Assembly: GCA_033720955.1 (NCBI GenBank)
Contig: JAWWBN010000024.1
Location: forward strand, 1 to 27,187
Origin: JAWWBN01 sp033720955
GTDB taxonomy: Bacteria > Acidobacteriota > Thermoanaerobaculia > Multivoradales > JAHEKO01
Direction: 5' to 3'
DNA: 27,187 nucleotides
Made by a program: the position numbers and the translations under genes. The notes under the pieces were generated by a model. The model was not told the origin of the DNA and did not search any database. It saw nothing but the letters and a program-made list of their open reading frames with translations. Of the stretch, positions 8,997 to 16,014 are shown piece after piece; within the stretch, counting starts at the first letter, position 1; every line of letters starts with the position of its first letter.

Positions 8997-9566
8997 TTGG
9001 CCAGCGACTTCCAGAGAGACAGCGACCTCTTCGAGCAGGTCATCAACATCAACCGGGTGACCAAGGTCGTCAAGGGCGGCAAGAACTTCAGCTTCACCGC
9101 GCTCGTCGTCATCGGCGACGGCGCGGGGCGGGTGGGCTACGGCTCGGGGAAGGCCAAGGAGGTCCCGGTGGCGATCCGCAAGGGGATCGACATCGCCAAG
9201 AAGACCCTGACCCGGATCCCCATGTCGGGGACGACGATCCCCCACGAGACCACCGGGGTCTTCGGCTCCAGCCGCGTGCTGCTCAAGCCGGCCTCCGAGG
9301 GCACCGGCGTCATCGCCGGGGGCGCCGTCCGCGCCGTGGTGGAGAGCGCCGGGATCCAGGACATCCTGACCAAGTCGCTGGGCTCCAAGAACCCGCAGAA
9401 CGTGGTCAAGGCCACCATGACGGCGCTCGAGAGCCTGCGCACCGAGAAGCAGGTGCGCCGTCAGCGCGGCCTGCAGCCGGTCGAGGAGCCGGAGAGCTCC
9501 GACGCCGGGGAGGCCGCGGCCGAGGAGGCCGAGGCCGAGACCGAGACCGAGAGCCGAGAGTCGTAA
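8997..9566 (+). CDS. rpsE: Small ribosomal subunit protein S5, TTG start, acidic tail
   Basis: S5 forms part of the mRNA entry channel and influences decoding accuracy. The 189-residue product has the double-stranded-RNA-binding-like N-domain (VININRVTKVVKGGKNFSFTALVVIGDG), the KGIDIAKK region and the C-terminal LLKPASEGTGVIAGGAVRAVVE. The start is TTG at 8997: a perfect GGAGG at 8984-8988 sits 8 bases upstream and no ATG or GTG fits before the conserved core. The last 27 or so residues are Glu/Ala/Ser-rich and strongly acidic, unusual for a basic ribosomal protein, and add length beyond the common 165. Confidence 0.96.
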   Translation: MASDFQRDSDLFEQVININRVTKVVKGGKNFSFTALVVIGDGAGRVGYGSGKAKEVPVAIRKGIDIAKKTLTRIPMSGTTIPHETTGVFGSSRVLLKPASEGTGVIAGGAVRAVVESAGIQDILTKSLGSKNPQNVVKATMTALESLRTEKQVRRQRGLQPVEEPESSDAGEAAAEEAEAETETESRES

Positions 9567-9581
9567 GCAGGGAGAAGCGGG

Positions 9582-9782
9582 ATGGCCAAGAAGAAGCAGA
9601 AAACGATCCGCATCCGGCAGGTGGCGAGCGTCGCCGGCCGGCCGCGCCCGCAGCGCGAGGTGCTCAGGGGACTGGGGCTCAGGCGCATCCGCCACGAGGT
9701 GGAGCGGCCCGATCTGCCCTCCGTCCGGGGCATGGTGGCCAAGATCCCGCACCTGGTGGAGATCGTCGAGGAGTCGTCATGA
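9582..9782 (+). CDS. rpmD: Large ribosomal subunit protein L30
   Basis: L30 is a small 50S protein. The 66-residue product starts MAKKKQKTIRIRQVASVAG and carries the family core with LRGLGLRRIRHEVERPDLPSVRGMVAKIPHLVEI. It overlaps the rplO start by 4 bases (ATGA at 9779-9782), so the two are probably translationally coupled. GCAGGGAGAAG precedes its ATG. Confidence 0.96.
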   Translation: MAKKKQKTIRIRQVASVAGRPRPQREVLRGLGLRRIRHEVERPDLPSVRGMVAKIPHLVEIVEESS

Positions 9783-10216
9783 AGCTGCACGACCTGTCGC
9801 CGGCCGACGGGAGCCGGAAGAAGAAGAAGCGAGTCGGGCGCGGACCGGGCTCGGGCACCGGCAAGACCGCCGGTCGAGGCCACAAGGGCCAGCGCTCGCG
9901 CTCCGGCTTCAGCCGCCGGGCCGGCTTCGAGGGGGGGCAGATGCCCCTGACGCGGCGGGTGCCGAAGCGCGGCTTCACCAACATCTTCCGCAAGGAGTAC
10001 TCGGTGGTGAACCTGGACCGGCTCGAGGGCCTGGGCGAGGAGATCACTCCCGAGCTCCTGGTGGAGCGGGGCGTCGCACGCAGCGGCCTCCCTGTCAAGG
10101 TGCTGGGCCAGGGGGAGGTCAAGAGCGCCCTCAAGGTGCAGGCCCACAAGTTCAGCGCCGCCGCGCGGAAGAAGATCGAGGCGGCCGGCGGATCCTGTGA
10201 GGTGGTGGATTCGTGA
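9779..10216 (+). CDS. rplO: Large ribosomal subunit protein L15
   Basis: L15 is a late assembly protein of the 50S subunit. The 145-residue product begins MKLHDLSPADGSRKKKKRVGRGPGSGTGKTAGRGHKGQ, the glycine- and arginine-rich extension typical of the family, then FEGGQMPLTRRVPKRGF and a globular domain ending IEAAGGSCEVV. Its stop overlaps the secY GTG start (GTGA at 10213-10216). Confidence 0.97.
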   Translation: MKLHDLSPADGSRKKKKRVGRGPGSGTGKTAGRGHKGQRSRSGFSRRAGFEGGQMPLTRRVPKRGFTNIFRKEYSVVNLDRLEGLGEEITPELLVERGVARSGLPVKVLGQGEVKSALKVQAHKFSAAARKKIEAAGGSCEVVDS

Positions 10217-11595
10217 TCGACAGCTTCCGCAACATCCTCGCGATCCCCGATCTGCGCAAGCGCCTGGCCTTCACCTTCGGGCTCCTTGCGGTCTACCGGG
10301 TGGGGTGCAACATCCCGACCCCGGGTATCGACCCGCAGGCGCTGCTGGAGTTCATGCAGTCGGTGCAGGGGACGCTCCTGGGGATGGTCAACACCTTCAC
10401 CGGCGGCAGCCTCGAGCGGCTGACGGTCTTCGCCCTGGGCATCATGCCCTACATCACGGCGTCGATCGTCCTGCAGCTTCTGACGGTGGTCTGGCCCTAC
10501 CTGGAGAAGCTCTCCAAGGAGGGCGAGCTGGGCCGGCGCAAGATCACGCAGTACACCCGGTACCTGACCATGGTCATCTCGATCATCCAGTCGACCGGCA
10601 TCGCGGTGTGGATCGAGCGGATGACGACCCCCGGGGGCGCCGGGCTGGTGCCCAACCCGGGCTGGGGCTTCCGCCTGATGACGGTGCTCACCCTGACGAC
10701 GGGGTGCGCCTTCGTCATGTGGCTCGGCGAGCAGATCACCGAGCGCGGCATCGGCAACGGCATCTCGCTGATCATCTTCGCCGGCATCGTGGTGGCGCTG
10801 CCCGGCGCGATCGCCGACACCATGACGAACATCCAGACCGGCTCGATGTCGATCATCACCCTGCTGATCCTGTGCGTGTTCATGGTCGCGGTGGTGGCGT
10901 TCATCGTCTACATGGAGCGCGCCCAGCGGCGGATCCCGGTGCAGTACGCCAAGCGGGTGGTAGGGCGCAAGATCTACGGCGGCCAGAACACCTACCTGCC
11001 GCTACGCGTCAACACCGGCGGGGTGATTCCGGTCATCTTCGCCAGCTCCATCGTGATGATCCCGGCGACCGTCGCCGGCATGTTCCAGAACGAGTGGCTG
11101 CAGACCATCGCCGGCTACCTGGCGTGGGGCCAGCCGCTCCACTACCTGCTCTACGTCGCCGCCATCATCTTCTTCAGCTACTTCTACGTCTCGATCATCT
11201 TCAACCCGGCCGACACCGCCGAGAACATGCGCAAGTACGGCGGCTTCATCCCGGGCATCCGCTCCGGGCGGCGGACGTCGGAGTACATCGACAAGGTCCT
11301 CACCCGGCTGACCCTGGTGGGCGCCGTCTACCTGGCGGCGGTGTCGGTGCTGCCCGAGTTCCTGCTGAGCGGCATCCAGGTGCAGGGGATCCCCGGGATC
11401 GGCGACACCCTGGACGCCGCCCTGCCCGAGTGGGTCACCCGCGGCATGGGGATCAACTTCTACTTCGGCGGCACCTCGCTGCTGATCGTGGTCGGCGTGG
11501 CGATGGACTTCGTGCAGCAGGTCGAGAGCCAGCTCGTGATGCGCAACTACGAGGGCTTCATGAAGAGGGGGCGCGTGCGTGGCCGCCGTGGCTGA
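10213..11595 (+). CDS. secY: Preprotein translocase subunit SecY
   Basis: SecY is the protein-conducting channel of the inner membrane, acting with SecE, SecG and SecA. The 460-residue product has ten predicted membrane segments. It begins with RNILAIPDLRKRLAFTFGLLAVYRVGCNIPTPGID, includes FALGIMPYITASIVLQLL, the QYTRYLT cytoplasmic segment, ITERGIGNGISLIIFAGI, QRRIPVQYAKRVVG, and ends in RNYEGFMKRGRVRGRRG. Start is GTG 10213 with GAGGTGG 8 bases upstream. The 3' end overlaps adk by 17 bases. Confidence 0.98.
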   Translation: MIDSFRNILAIPDLRKRLAFTFGLLAVYRVGCNIPTPGIDPQALLEFMQSVQGTLLGMVNTFTGGSLERLTVFALGIMPYITASIVLQLLTVVWPYLEKLSKEGELGRRKITQYTRYLTMVISIIQSTGIAVWIERMTTPGGAGLVPNPGWGFRLMTVLTLTTGCAFVMWLGEQITERGIGNGISLIIFAGIVVALPGAIADTMTNIQTGSMSIITLLILCVFMVAVVAFIVYMERAQRRIPVQYAKRVVGRKIYGGQNTYLPLRVNTGGVIPVIFASSIVMIPATVAGMFQNEWLQTIAGYLAWGQPLHYLLYVAAIIFFSYFYVSIIFNPADTAENMRKYGGFIPGIRSGRRTSEYIDKVLTRLTLVGAVYLAAVSVLPEFLLSGIQVQGIPGIGDTLDAALPEWVTRGMGINFYFGGTSLLIVVGVAMDFVQQVESQLVMRNYEGFMKRGRVRGRRG

Positions 11596-12175
11596 GCCGC
11601 GCTCCGGCGACGGCCGCCGGCTGGTGCTGCTGGGCCCCCCCGGCTCCGGCAAGGGCACCCAGGCCGAGCTGCTGGCGCGCTGGGCGGGGATCCCGGCGAT
11701 CTCGACCGGGCGGATGCTGCGTCAGGCGGTCCGCTCCGGCGACTCGCTGGGCGAGCGGGTCGAGGACGTCATGGCCTCGGGCGACCTGGTGGACGACGCC
11801 ACCATGGCCGAGGTGGTGCGCGGCCGTCTGGGCGCGACCGACGCCGCGCGCGGCTTCGTGCTGGACGGCTATCCGCGCACCCTCGGGCAGGCGCGCGACC
11901 TGGAGCGGATCCTGGACGACCTGCCGGCGCACCTGGACGCGGTCATCGCCATCGAGGTGCCGGAGGAGGAGCTCGTGCGGCGGGCCCTGGCGCGGCAGCG
12001 GGCGGACGACACCACCGACGTCATCCGCGAGCGTCTGCGCGTCTACCACCGCGAGACCGAGCCGCTGATCGACCACTACCGGGGCACCGAGCTGCTCAGC
12101 GAGGTGGACGGCGACCAGACCATCGACGAGGTGTTCGACACGATCGTCGCCGCCATCGACGGAGAGGAGAGCTGA
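11579..12175 (+). CDS. adk: Adenylate kinase, short-LID form
   Basis: Adenylate kinase interconverts ATP + AMP and 2 ADP in the cytoplasm. The P-loop GPPGSGKGT is at residues 19-27, STGRMLRQAV and the AMP-binding region follow, with FVLDGYPRT and the DDTTDVIRERLRVY segment. The usual 30-residue LID domain (often zinc-binding) is missing: the residues between the RRALARQR arm and the DD motif are just a short loop, which explains the length of 198. GTG 11579 is chosen because GAGGGGG ends 7 bases upstream; GTG 11588 is an alternative that would also fit. It lies between secY and map as in many spc operons. Confidence 0.96.
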   Translation: MAAVAEPRSGDGRRLVLLGPPGSGKGTQAELLARWAGIPAISTGRMLRQAVRSGDSLGERVEDVMASGDLVDDATMAEVVRGRLGATDAARGFVLDGYPRTLGQARDLERILDDLPAHLDAVIAIEVPEEELVRRALARQRADDTTDVIRERLRVYHRETEPLIDHYRGTELLSEVDGDQTIDEVFDTIVAAIDGEES

Positions 12176-12177
12176 CC

Positions 12178-12933
12178 GTGGTTCTCAAGAGCGCCGGCGA
12201 GATCGACCTGATGGACGAGGCCAACCGGATCGTCCACCGGGTCCTGGACCGCCTGGCGGGAATGGTCGTCCCGGGGGTCACGACCCGCGAGCTCGACCGG
12301 GTGGCGGAGGAGACCGTCCGCGAGGCCGGGGGAGTGCCGGCGTTTCTCAACTACCGCGGCTTCCCCGCCACGCTGTGCACCTCGGTGGACGACGTGATCG
12401 TCCACGGCATCCCCGACGACACTCCGCTCCGGGAGGGGAGCATCGTGGGGGTGGACTGCGGGGTGCTTTTCAAGGGATACTACGGCGACGCGGCGCGCAC
12501 CTTCCCGGTGGGCGTCGTGTCGGCAGAGGCGGAGCGGCTGCTCTCGGTCACGCGCGAGGCGCTCGAGCGGGCGATCGAAGCGGTCCAGCCGCAGGGCCGG
12601 TTGTCGGACATCGGCAACTCGGTCCAGCAGCATGTCGAGCGCGCCGGGTTCTCGGTGGTGCGCCAGTTCGTCGGGCACGGCATCGGCACCTCGTTGCACG
12701 AGGAGCCGCAGGTGCCCAACTTCGGGCGCGCCGGCCGGGGAATGAGGCTGGCGCCGGGTCTGGTGCTGGCCATCGAGCCGATGGTCAACGCCGGCCGGCC
12801 GGAGGTCAAGGTCGACCCCGACGGCTGGACGGCGCGCACCGAGGACGGGTCGCTGTCGGCCCACTTCGAGTGCTCGGTGGCGGTGACGGCGGCGGGGGCG
12901 CGGGTGCTCGGCCTGGACGCGGAGGCCGCCTAG
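12178..12933 (+). CDS. map: Methionine aminopeptidase, type I
   Basis: This enzyme removes the initiator methionine from nascent proteins. The 251-residue product has the pita-bread fold motifs: the substrate histidine in VHGIPDD, metal ligands Asp in VDCGV and GDAARTF, His in GHGIGTSLHEEP, Glu in AIEPM and Glu in AHFECSVAVT. No N-terminal zinc-finger extension is present, so it is the type Ia form. GTG 12178 starts 2 bases after the adk stop, with GGAGAGGAGAG upstream. The next gene is rpmJ, with no infA between. Confidence 0.97.
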   Translation: MVLKSAGEIDLMDEANRIVHRVLDRLAGMVVPGVTTRELDRVAEETVREAGGVPAFLNYRGFPATLCTSVDDVIVHGIPDDTPLREGSIVGVDCGVLFKGYYGDAARTFPVGVVSAEAERLLSVTREALERAIEAVQPQGRLSDIGNSVQQHVERAGFSVVRQFVGHGIGTSLHEEPQVPNFGRAGRGMRLAPGLVLAIEPMVNAGRPEVKVDPDGWTARTEDGSLSAHFECSVAVTAAGARVLGLDAEAA

Positions 12934-12953
12934 CGGATCGCGAGGAGTCAGAG

Positions 12954-13067
12954 ATGAAGGTCAGATCGTCGGTCAAGAGAATGTGCGTGAACTGCAAGAT
13001 CATCCGCCGCAAGGGGGTGGTGCGGGTGATCTGCACGAACCCGAAACACAAGCAGAGGCAGGGGTAG
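12954..13067 (+). CDS. rpmJ: Large ribosomal subunit protein L36, zinc-ribbon type
   Basis: L36 is the smallest 50S protein. The 37-residue product MKVRSSVKRMCVNCKIIRR continues to CTNPKHKQRQG and keeps all four zinc ligands (Cys11, Cys14, Cys27, His32), so it is the C+ form expected under zinc-replete conditions. CGAGGAG lies 9-10 bases before the ATG. The frame is open far upstream, but only this segment matches the family. It starts the alpha operon block. Confidence 0.97.
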   Translation: MKVRSSVKRMCVNCKIIRRKGVVRVICTNPKHKQRQG

Positions 13068-13070
13068 AAG

Positions 13071-13451
13071 ATGGCCCGAATCGCAGGGGTGGATCTGCCG
13101 CCCAACAAGCAGGTCTGGGTGGGTCTGACCTATATCCACGGCATCGGCCAGGCGCGCTCGCGCAAGATCCTGGAGAAGGCCGAGGTCGAGACCACCACGA
13201 AGGTGAAGGACCTCACCGAGGACGAGGCGCGTCGGATTCGCGACGTGGTCACCGACGAGGGCCGGGTGGAGGGCGATCTGCGCAAGATCGTCGGCCAGAA
13301 CATCAAGCGTCTGATCGAGATCGGCTCGTACCGGGGCATCCGTCACCGGCGCGGCCTGCCCACCCGCGGGCAGCGCACCCACACCAACGCCCGCACCCGC
13401 AAGGGGCCGCGGCGGATGGCGGTGGCCGGCAAGAAGAAAGTCAAGAAGTAG
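13071..13451 (+). CDS. rpsM: Small ribosomal subunit protein S13
   Basis: S13 in the 30S head contacts P-site tRNA and bridges to L5. The 126-residue product begins MARIAGVDLPPNKQVWVGLTYIHGIG and has the helix-two-turn-helix region, IKRLIEIGSYRGIRHRRGLPTRGQRT and the basic tail NARTRKGPRRMAVAGKKKVKK that reaches the tRNA. It starts 3 bases after the rpmJ stop. Length is normal. Confidence 0.98.
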   Translation: MARIAGVDLPPNKQVWVGLTYIHGIGQARSRKILEKAEVETTTKVKDLTEDEARRIRDVVTDEGRVEGDLRKIVGQNIKRLIEIGSYRGIRHRRGLPTRGQRTHTNARTRKGPRRMAVAGKKKVKK

Positions 13452-13460
13452 AGGTTCGAG

Positions 13461-13865
13461 ATGGCGAAGGCAAAGGGCAAGGGCGGAAAGACGAAGGCGC
13501 GTCGCCGGGAGAAGCGGGTCGTTCCGCACGGGATGGCCACGATCAAGGCGACGTTCAACAACACCCAGATCACCATCGCGGACGCGGAGGGCAACGTCCT
13601 CGCGTGGTCGTCCGCCGGCCGGATCGGTTTCAAGGGCTCGCGGAAGGGCACGCCCTTTGCAGCGCAGATGGCGGCCAAAAACGCGGCCACCCTGGCCCGG
13701 GACGCCGGCATGCGGACCGTGGACGTCCAGGTCAAGGGTCCGGGCGGCGGCCGCGAGTCGGCCATCCGGGCGCTTTCCGCGGGCGGCCTCAACGTCAAGT
13801 CGATCCGCGACATCACCCCCATCCCCCACAACGGCTGCCGTCCGCGCAAGCGGCGCCGAGTCTGA
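13461..13865 (+). CDS. rpsK: Small ribosomal subunit protein S11
   Basis: S11 lies on the 30S platform near the Shine-Dalgarno helix. The 134-residue product has an N-terminal basic extension (KAKGKGGKTKARRREKRVV), then ATIKATFNNTQITIADAEGN, SRKGTPFAAQMAAKNAA and the C-terminal DITPIPHNGCRPRKRRRV, whose Asn-Gly is the site of isoaspartate formation in E. coli. Length and motifs are typical. Confidence 0.98.
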   Translation: MAKAKGKGGKTKARRREKRVVPHGMATIKATFNNTQITIADAEGNVLAWSSAGRIGFKGSRKGTPFAAQMAAKNAATLARDAGMRTVDVQVKGPGGGRESAIRALSAGGLNVKSIRDITPIPHNGCRPRKRRRV

Positions 13866-13892
13866 CGCGCTGATCATCCCAGGAGAGACATA

Positions 13893-14528
13893 GTGGCACG
13901 CTACACGGGACCAGTCTGCCGGCTCTGCCGGCGTGAGCGGATGAAGCTCTTCTTGAAGGGCGACCGCTGCTTCAAGGAGAAGTGCGCGATCGAGCGGCGG
14001 AGCTATCCGCCGGGCCAGCACGGGCAGCGGCGGGGACGCCGGCGCCGCCAGATGGGCTATGGCATCCAGCTTCGGGAGAAGCAGAAGGTCAAGCGCATCT
14101 ACGGGGTGCTGGAGAACCAGTTCCGCAGCTACTTCAAGGAGGCCGAGCGCCGCAAGGGCATCACCGGCGAGAACCTGCTGGTGATGCTGGAGAAGCGGCT
14201 CGACAACGTGGTCTACAGTCTCGGCTTCGCCTCCTCCCGGGCGCAGGCGCGCCAGCTCATCCGCCACGGCCACATCCAGGTCGACGGGCGCAAGGTGACC
14301 ATCCCTTCCTACCAGGTTGCCGTGGAGCAGGCCATCAGCGTCAAGCCGGGCAGCCGCAAGAACGAGTTCATTCGAGCGAGCGTGGAGACGGCTCGGGGCC
14401 GCGGAATCCCGGGCTGGCTGGAGATGGAGGCGGACGAGTTCACCGGGAGGGTCGTCTCCGAGCCCACACGCGACGAGATCAAGCTGCCCATCGAAGAGCA
14501 GCTGATCGTCGAGCTGTACAGCCGCTGA
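13893..14528 (+). CDS. rpsD: Small ribosomal subunit protein S4, zinc-binding type
   Basis: S4 nucleates 30S assembly; in E. coli it represses the alpha operon. The 211-residue product starts MARYTGPVCRLCRRERMKLF and keeps Cys9, Cys12, Cys26 and Cys31, a C+ zinc site lacking in the E. coli protein. The S4 RNA-binding domain (LDNVVYSLGFASSRAQARQLIRHGHIQVDG) is in the middle. GTG 13893 is chosen because AGGAGAG at 13881-13887 is 5 bases upstream. Confidence 0.97.
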   Translation: MARYTGPVCRLCRRERMKLFLKGDRCFKEKCAIERRSYPPGQHGQRRGRRRRQMGYGIQLREKQKVKRIYGVLENQFRSYFKEAERRKGITGENLLVMLEKRLDNVVYSLGFASSRAQARQLIRHGHIQVDGRKVTIPSYQVAVEQAISVKPGSRKNEFIRASVETARGRGIPGWLEMEADEFTGRVVSEPTRDEIKLPIEEQLIVELYSR

Positions 14529-14577
14529 TCCGCGACCGACAGCGCTTCCATTCCGCCGAGTACGTCAAGGAGTCGTC

Positions 14578-15558
14578 ATGCTTTGGATCGGATTTCAACG
14601 CCCCAAGAGAATCGAGGTGGACAGCGAGTCCCTGACTCCCACCTACGGCAAGTTCATCGCGCAGCCTTTCGAGCGTGGCTTCGCCACCACGGTGGGCAAC
14701 GCCATGCGGCGCAGCCTCCTCTCCTCCATCGAGGGAGCGGCGATCACGGCCATCCAGATCGAGGGCGTGCTGCATGAGTTCTCCTCCATGCCGGGGGTGG
14801 TCGAGGACGTCACGGACATCATCCTCAACCTGAAGCAGATCCCCATCCGCCTGCACAGCGAGGAGCCGCGCTTCATCAGCCTCGAGGTAGACGGCCCCGG
14901 CGCGGTGACGGCCGGCCAGTTCGGCGCCGATCCGCAGGTCGAGATCTGCGATCCCGACGTCCACATCGCCACCCTCAACGAGCAGGGCAAGCTGAAGCTG
15001 CAGGCGCGGGTCGCCCGCGGGCGCGGCTACGTCAGCGCCGAGAAGAACTTCGACGAGGCCATGGGGATCGGCTGGGTGCCCCTGGACTCGGTGCACAGCC
15101 CCGTCCGGCGGGTGAACTACAAGGTGTCGGCCGCCCGGGTCGGCCGCGCCACCGACTACGAGCGGCTGGTGCTGGAGGTGTGGACCAACGGCACCCTGAG
15201 CCCGGAGGAGACCGTCTCCCACGCCGCGACCCTGCTCACCGACCACCTGACGATCTTCATCGACTCGGAGAGCGCGATCGCGGCGCAGCCGGCCGCGGAC
15301 GAGGGCCGCGAGGCCACCGAGCTGGACCGTGTCCTGGCCAAGCCGATCGACGAGCTCGACCTCTCGGTGCGCTCGGCCAACTGTCTGAAGAACGCCAACA
15401 TCCACACCCTGCGCGACCTGGTGAGCCGCAGCGAGAAGGAGATGCTCGAGACCCGCAACTTCGGGCGCAAGTCGCTGGACGAGGTGCGCGAGGTGCTCGA
15501 GGAGCACGGCCTGGCCTTCGGAATGGAGCTCGACGAGCCCGTTCCGGTCGGCGCCTAG
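14578..15558 (+). CDS. rpoA: DNA-directed RNA polymerase subunit alpha
   Basis: Alpha dimerises to nucleate RNA polymerase assembly and its C-terminal domain binds activators and UP elements. The 326-residue product has the N-terminal dimerisation domain (ERGFATTVGNAMRRSLLSSIEGAAITAIQIEGV; LHEFSSMPGVVEDVTDIILNLK) to about residue 230, a linker rich in Ala/Glu, and the helix-hairpin-helix C-domain (LDLSVRSANCLKNANIHTLRDLV, then RNFGRKSLDEV). AAGGAG lies 8 bases upstream of the ATG. Confidence 0.98.
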   Translation: MLWIGFQRPKRIEVDSESLTPTYGKFIAQPFERGFATTVGNAMRRSLLSSIEGAAITAIQIEGVLHEFSSMPGVVEDVTDIILNLKQIPIRLHSEEPRFISLEVDGPGAVTAGQFGADPQVEICDPDVHIATLNEQGKLKLQARVARGRGYVSAEKNFDEAMGIGWVPLDSVHSPVRRVNYKVSAARVGRATDYERLVLEVWTNGTLSPEETVSHAATLLTDHLTIFIDSESAIAAQPAADEGREATELDRVLAKPIDELDLSVRSANCLKNANIHTLRDLVSRSEKEMLETRNFGRKSLDEVREVLEEHGLAFGMELDEPVPVGA

Positions 15559-15576
15559 GGCCTCGGGAGGGGGACC

Positions 15577-15984
15577 ATGCGACACAATCAGCACGGCCGC
15601 AAGCTGGGGCGGACCAGCTCCCACCGGAAGGCGCTCTTTCGCAACCAGCTCTCGTCGCTGGTCGAGCACGAGCGGATCAAGACCACCCTGCACAAGGCCA
15701 AGGAGCTCCGGCCCCTGGCCGAGCGTCTGGTGACCCAGGGGCGCAAGGACACGGTGGCCGCGCGGCGCCAGGTGCGGCGCTGGGTCGAGAGCCGTACCCT
15801 GGTCAAGAAGCTGTTCGACGAGATCGCGCCGCGGTTCGTCGACCGCCCGGGCGGCTACACCCGCATCGTGAAGCTCGGTCCGCGTCTGGGCGACCAGGCC
15901 GAGATGGCGCTGCTCGAGTTCGTCGAGGGCCCCGAGGCCGCCGAGCCGGCCGACACGAAGAGGGGCAAGAAGAAAAAGAAGTAG
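15577..15984 (+). CDS. rplQ: Large ribosomal subunit protein L17
   Basis: L17 lies at the tunnel exit. The 135-residue product begins MRHNQHGRKLGRTSSHRKALFRNQ and continues through VEHERIKTTLHKAKELRPLAERLVT and the GGYTRIVKLGPRLGDQAEMALLEFV region. The tail is Ala/Glu- then Lys-rich, ending in a run of five lysines, as often found. A GGGAGGGGG sits just before the ATG. It closes the ribosomal array; no terminator with a U-tract follows. Confidence 0.97.
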   Translation: MRHNQHGRKLGRTSSHRKALFRNQLSSLVEHERIKTTLHKAKELRPLAERLVTQGRKDTVAARRQVRRWVESRTLVKKLFDEIAPRFVDRPGGYTRIVKLGPRLGDQAEMALLEFVEGPEAAEPADTKRGKKKKK

Positions 15985-16014
15985 GGTAGGAGCTCGCCTG
16001 CCCGCGCCGCGCGC

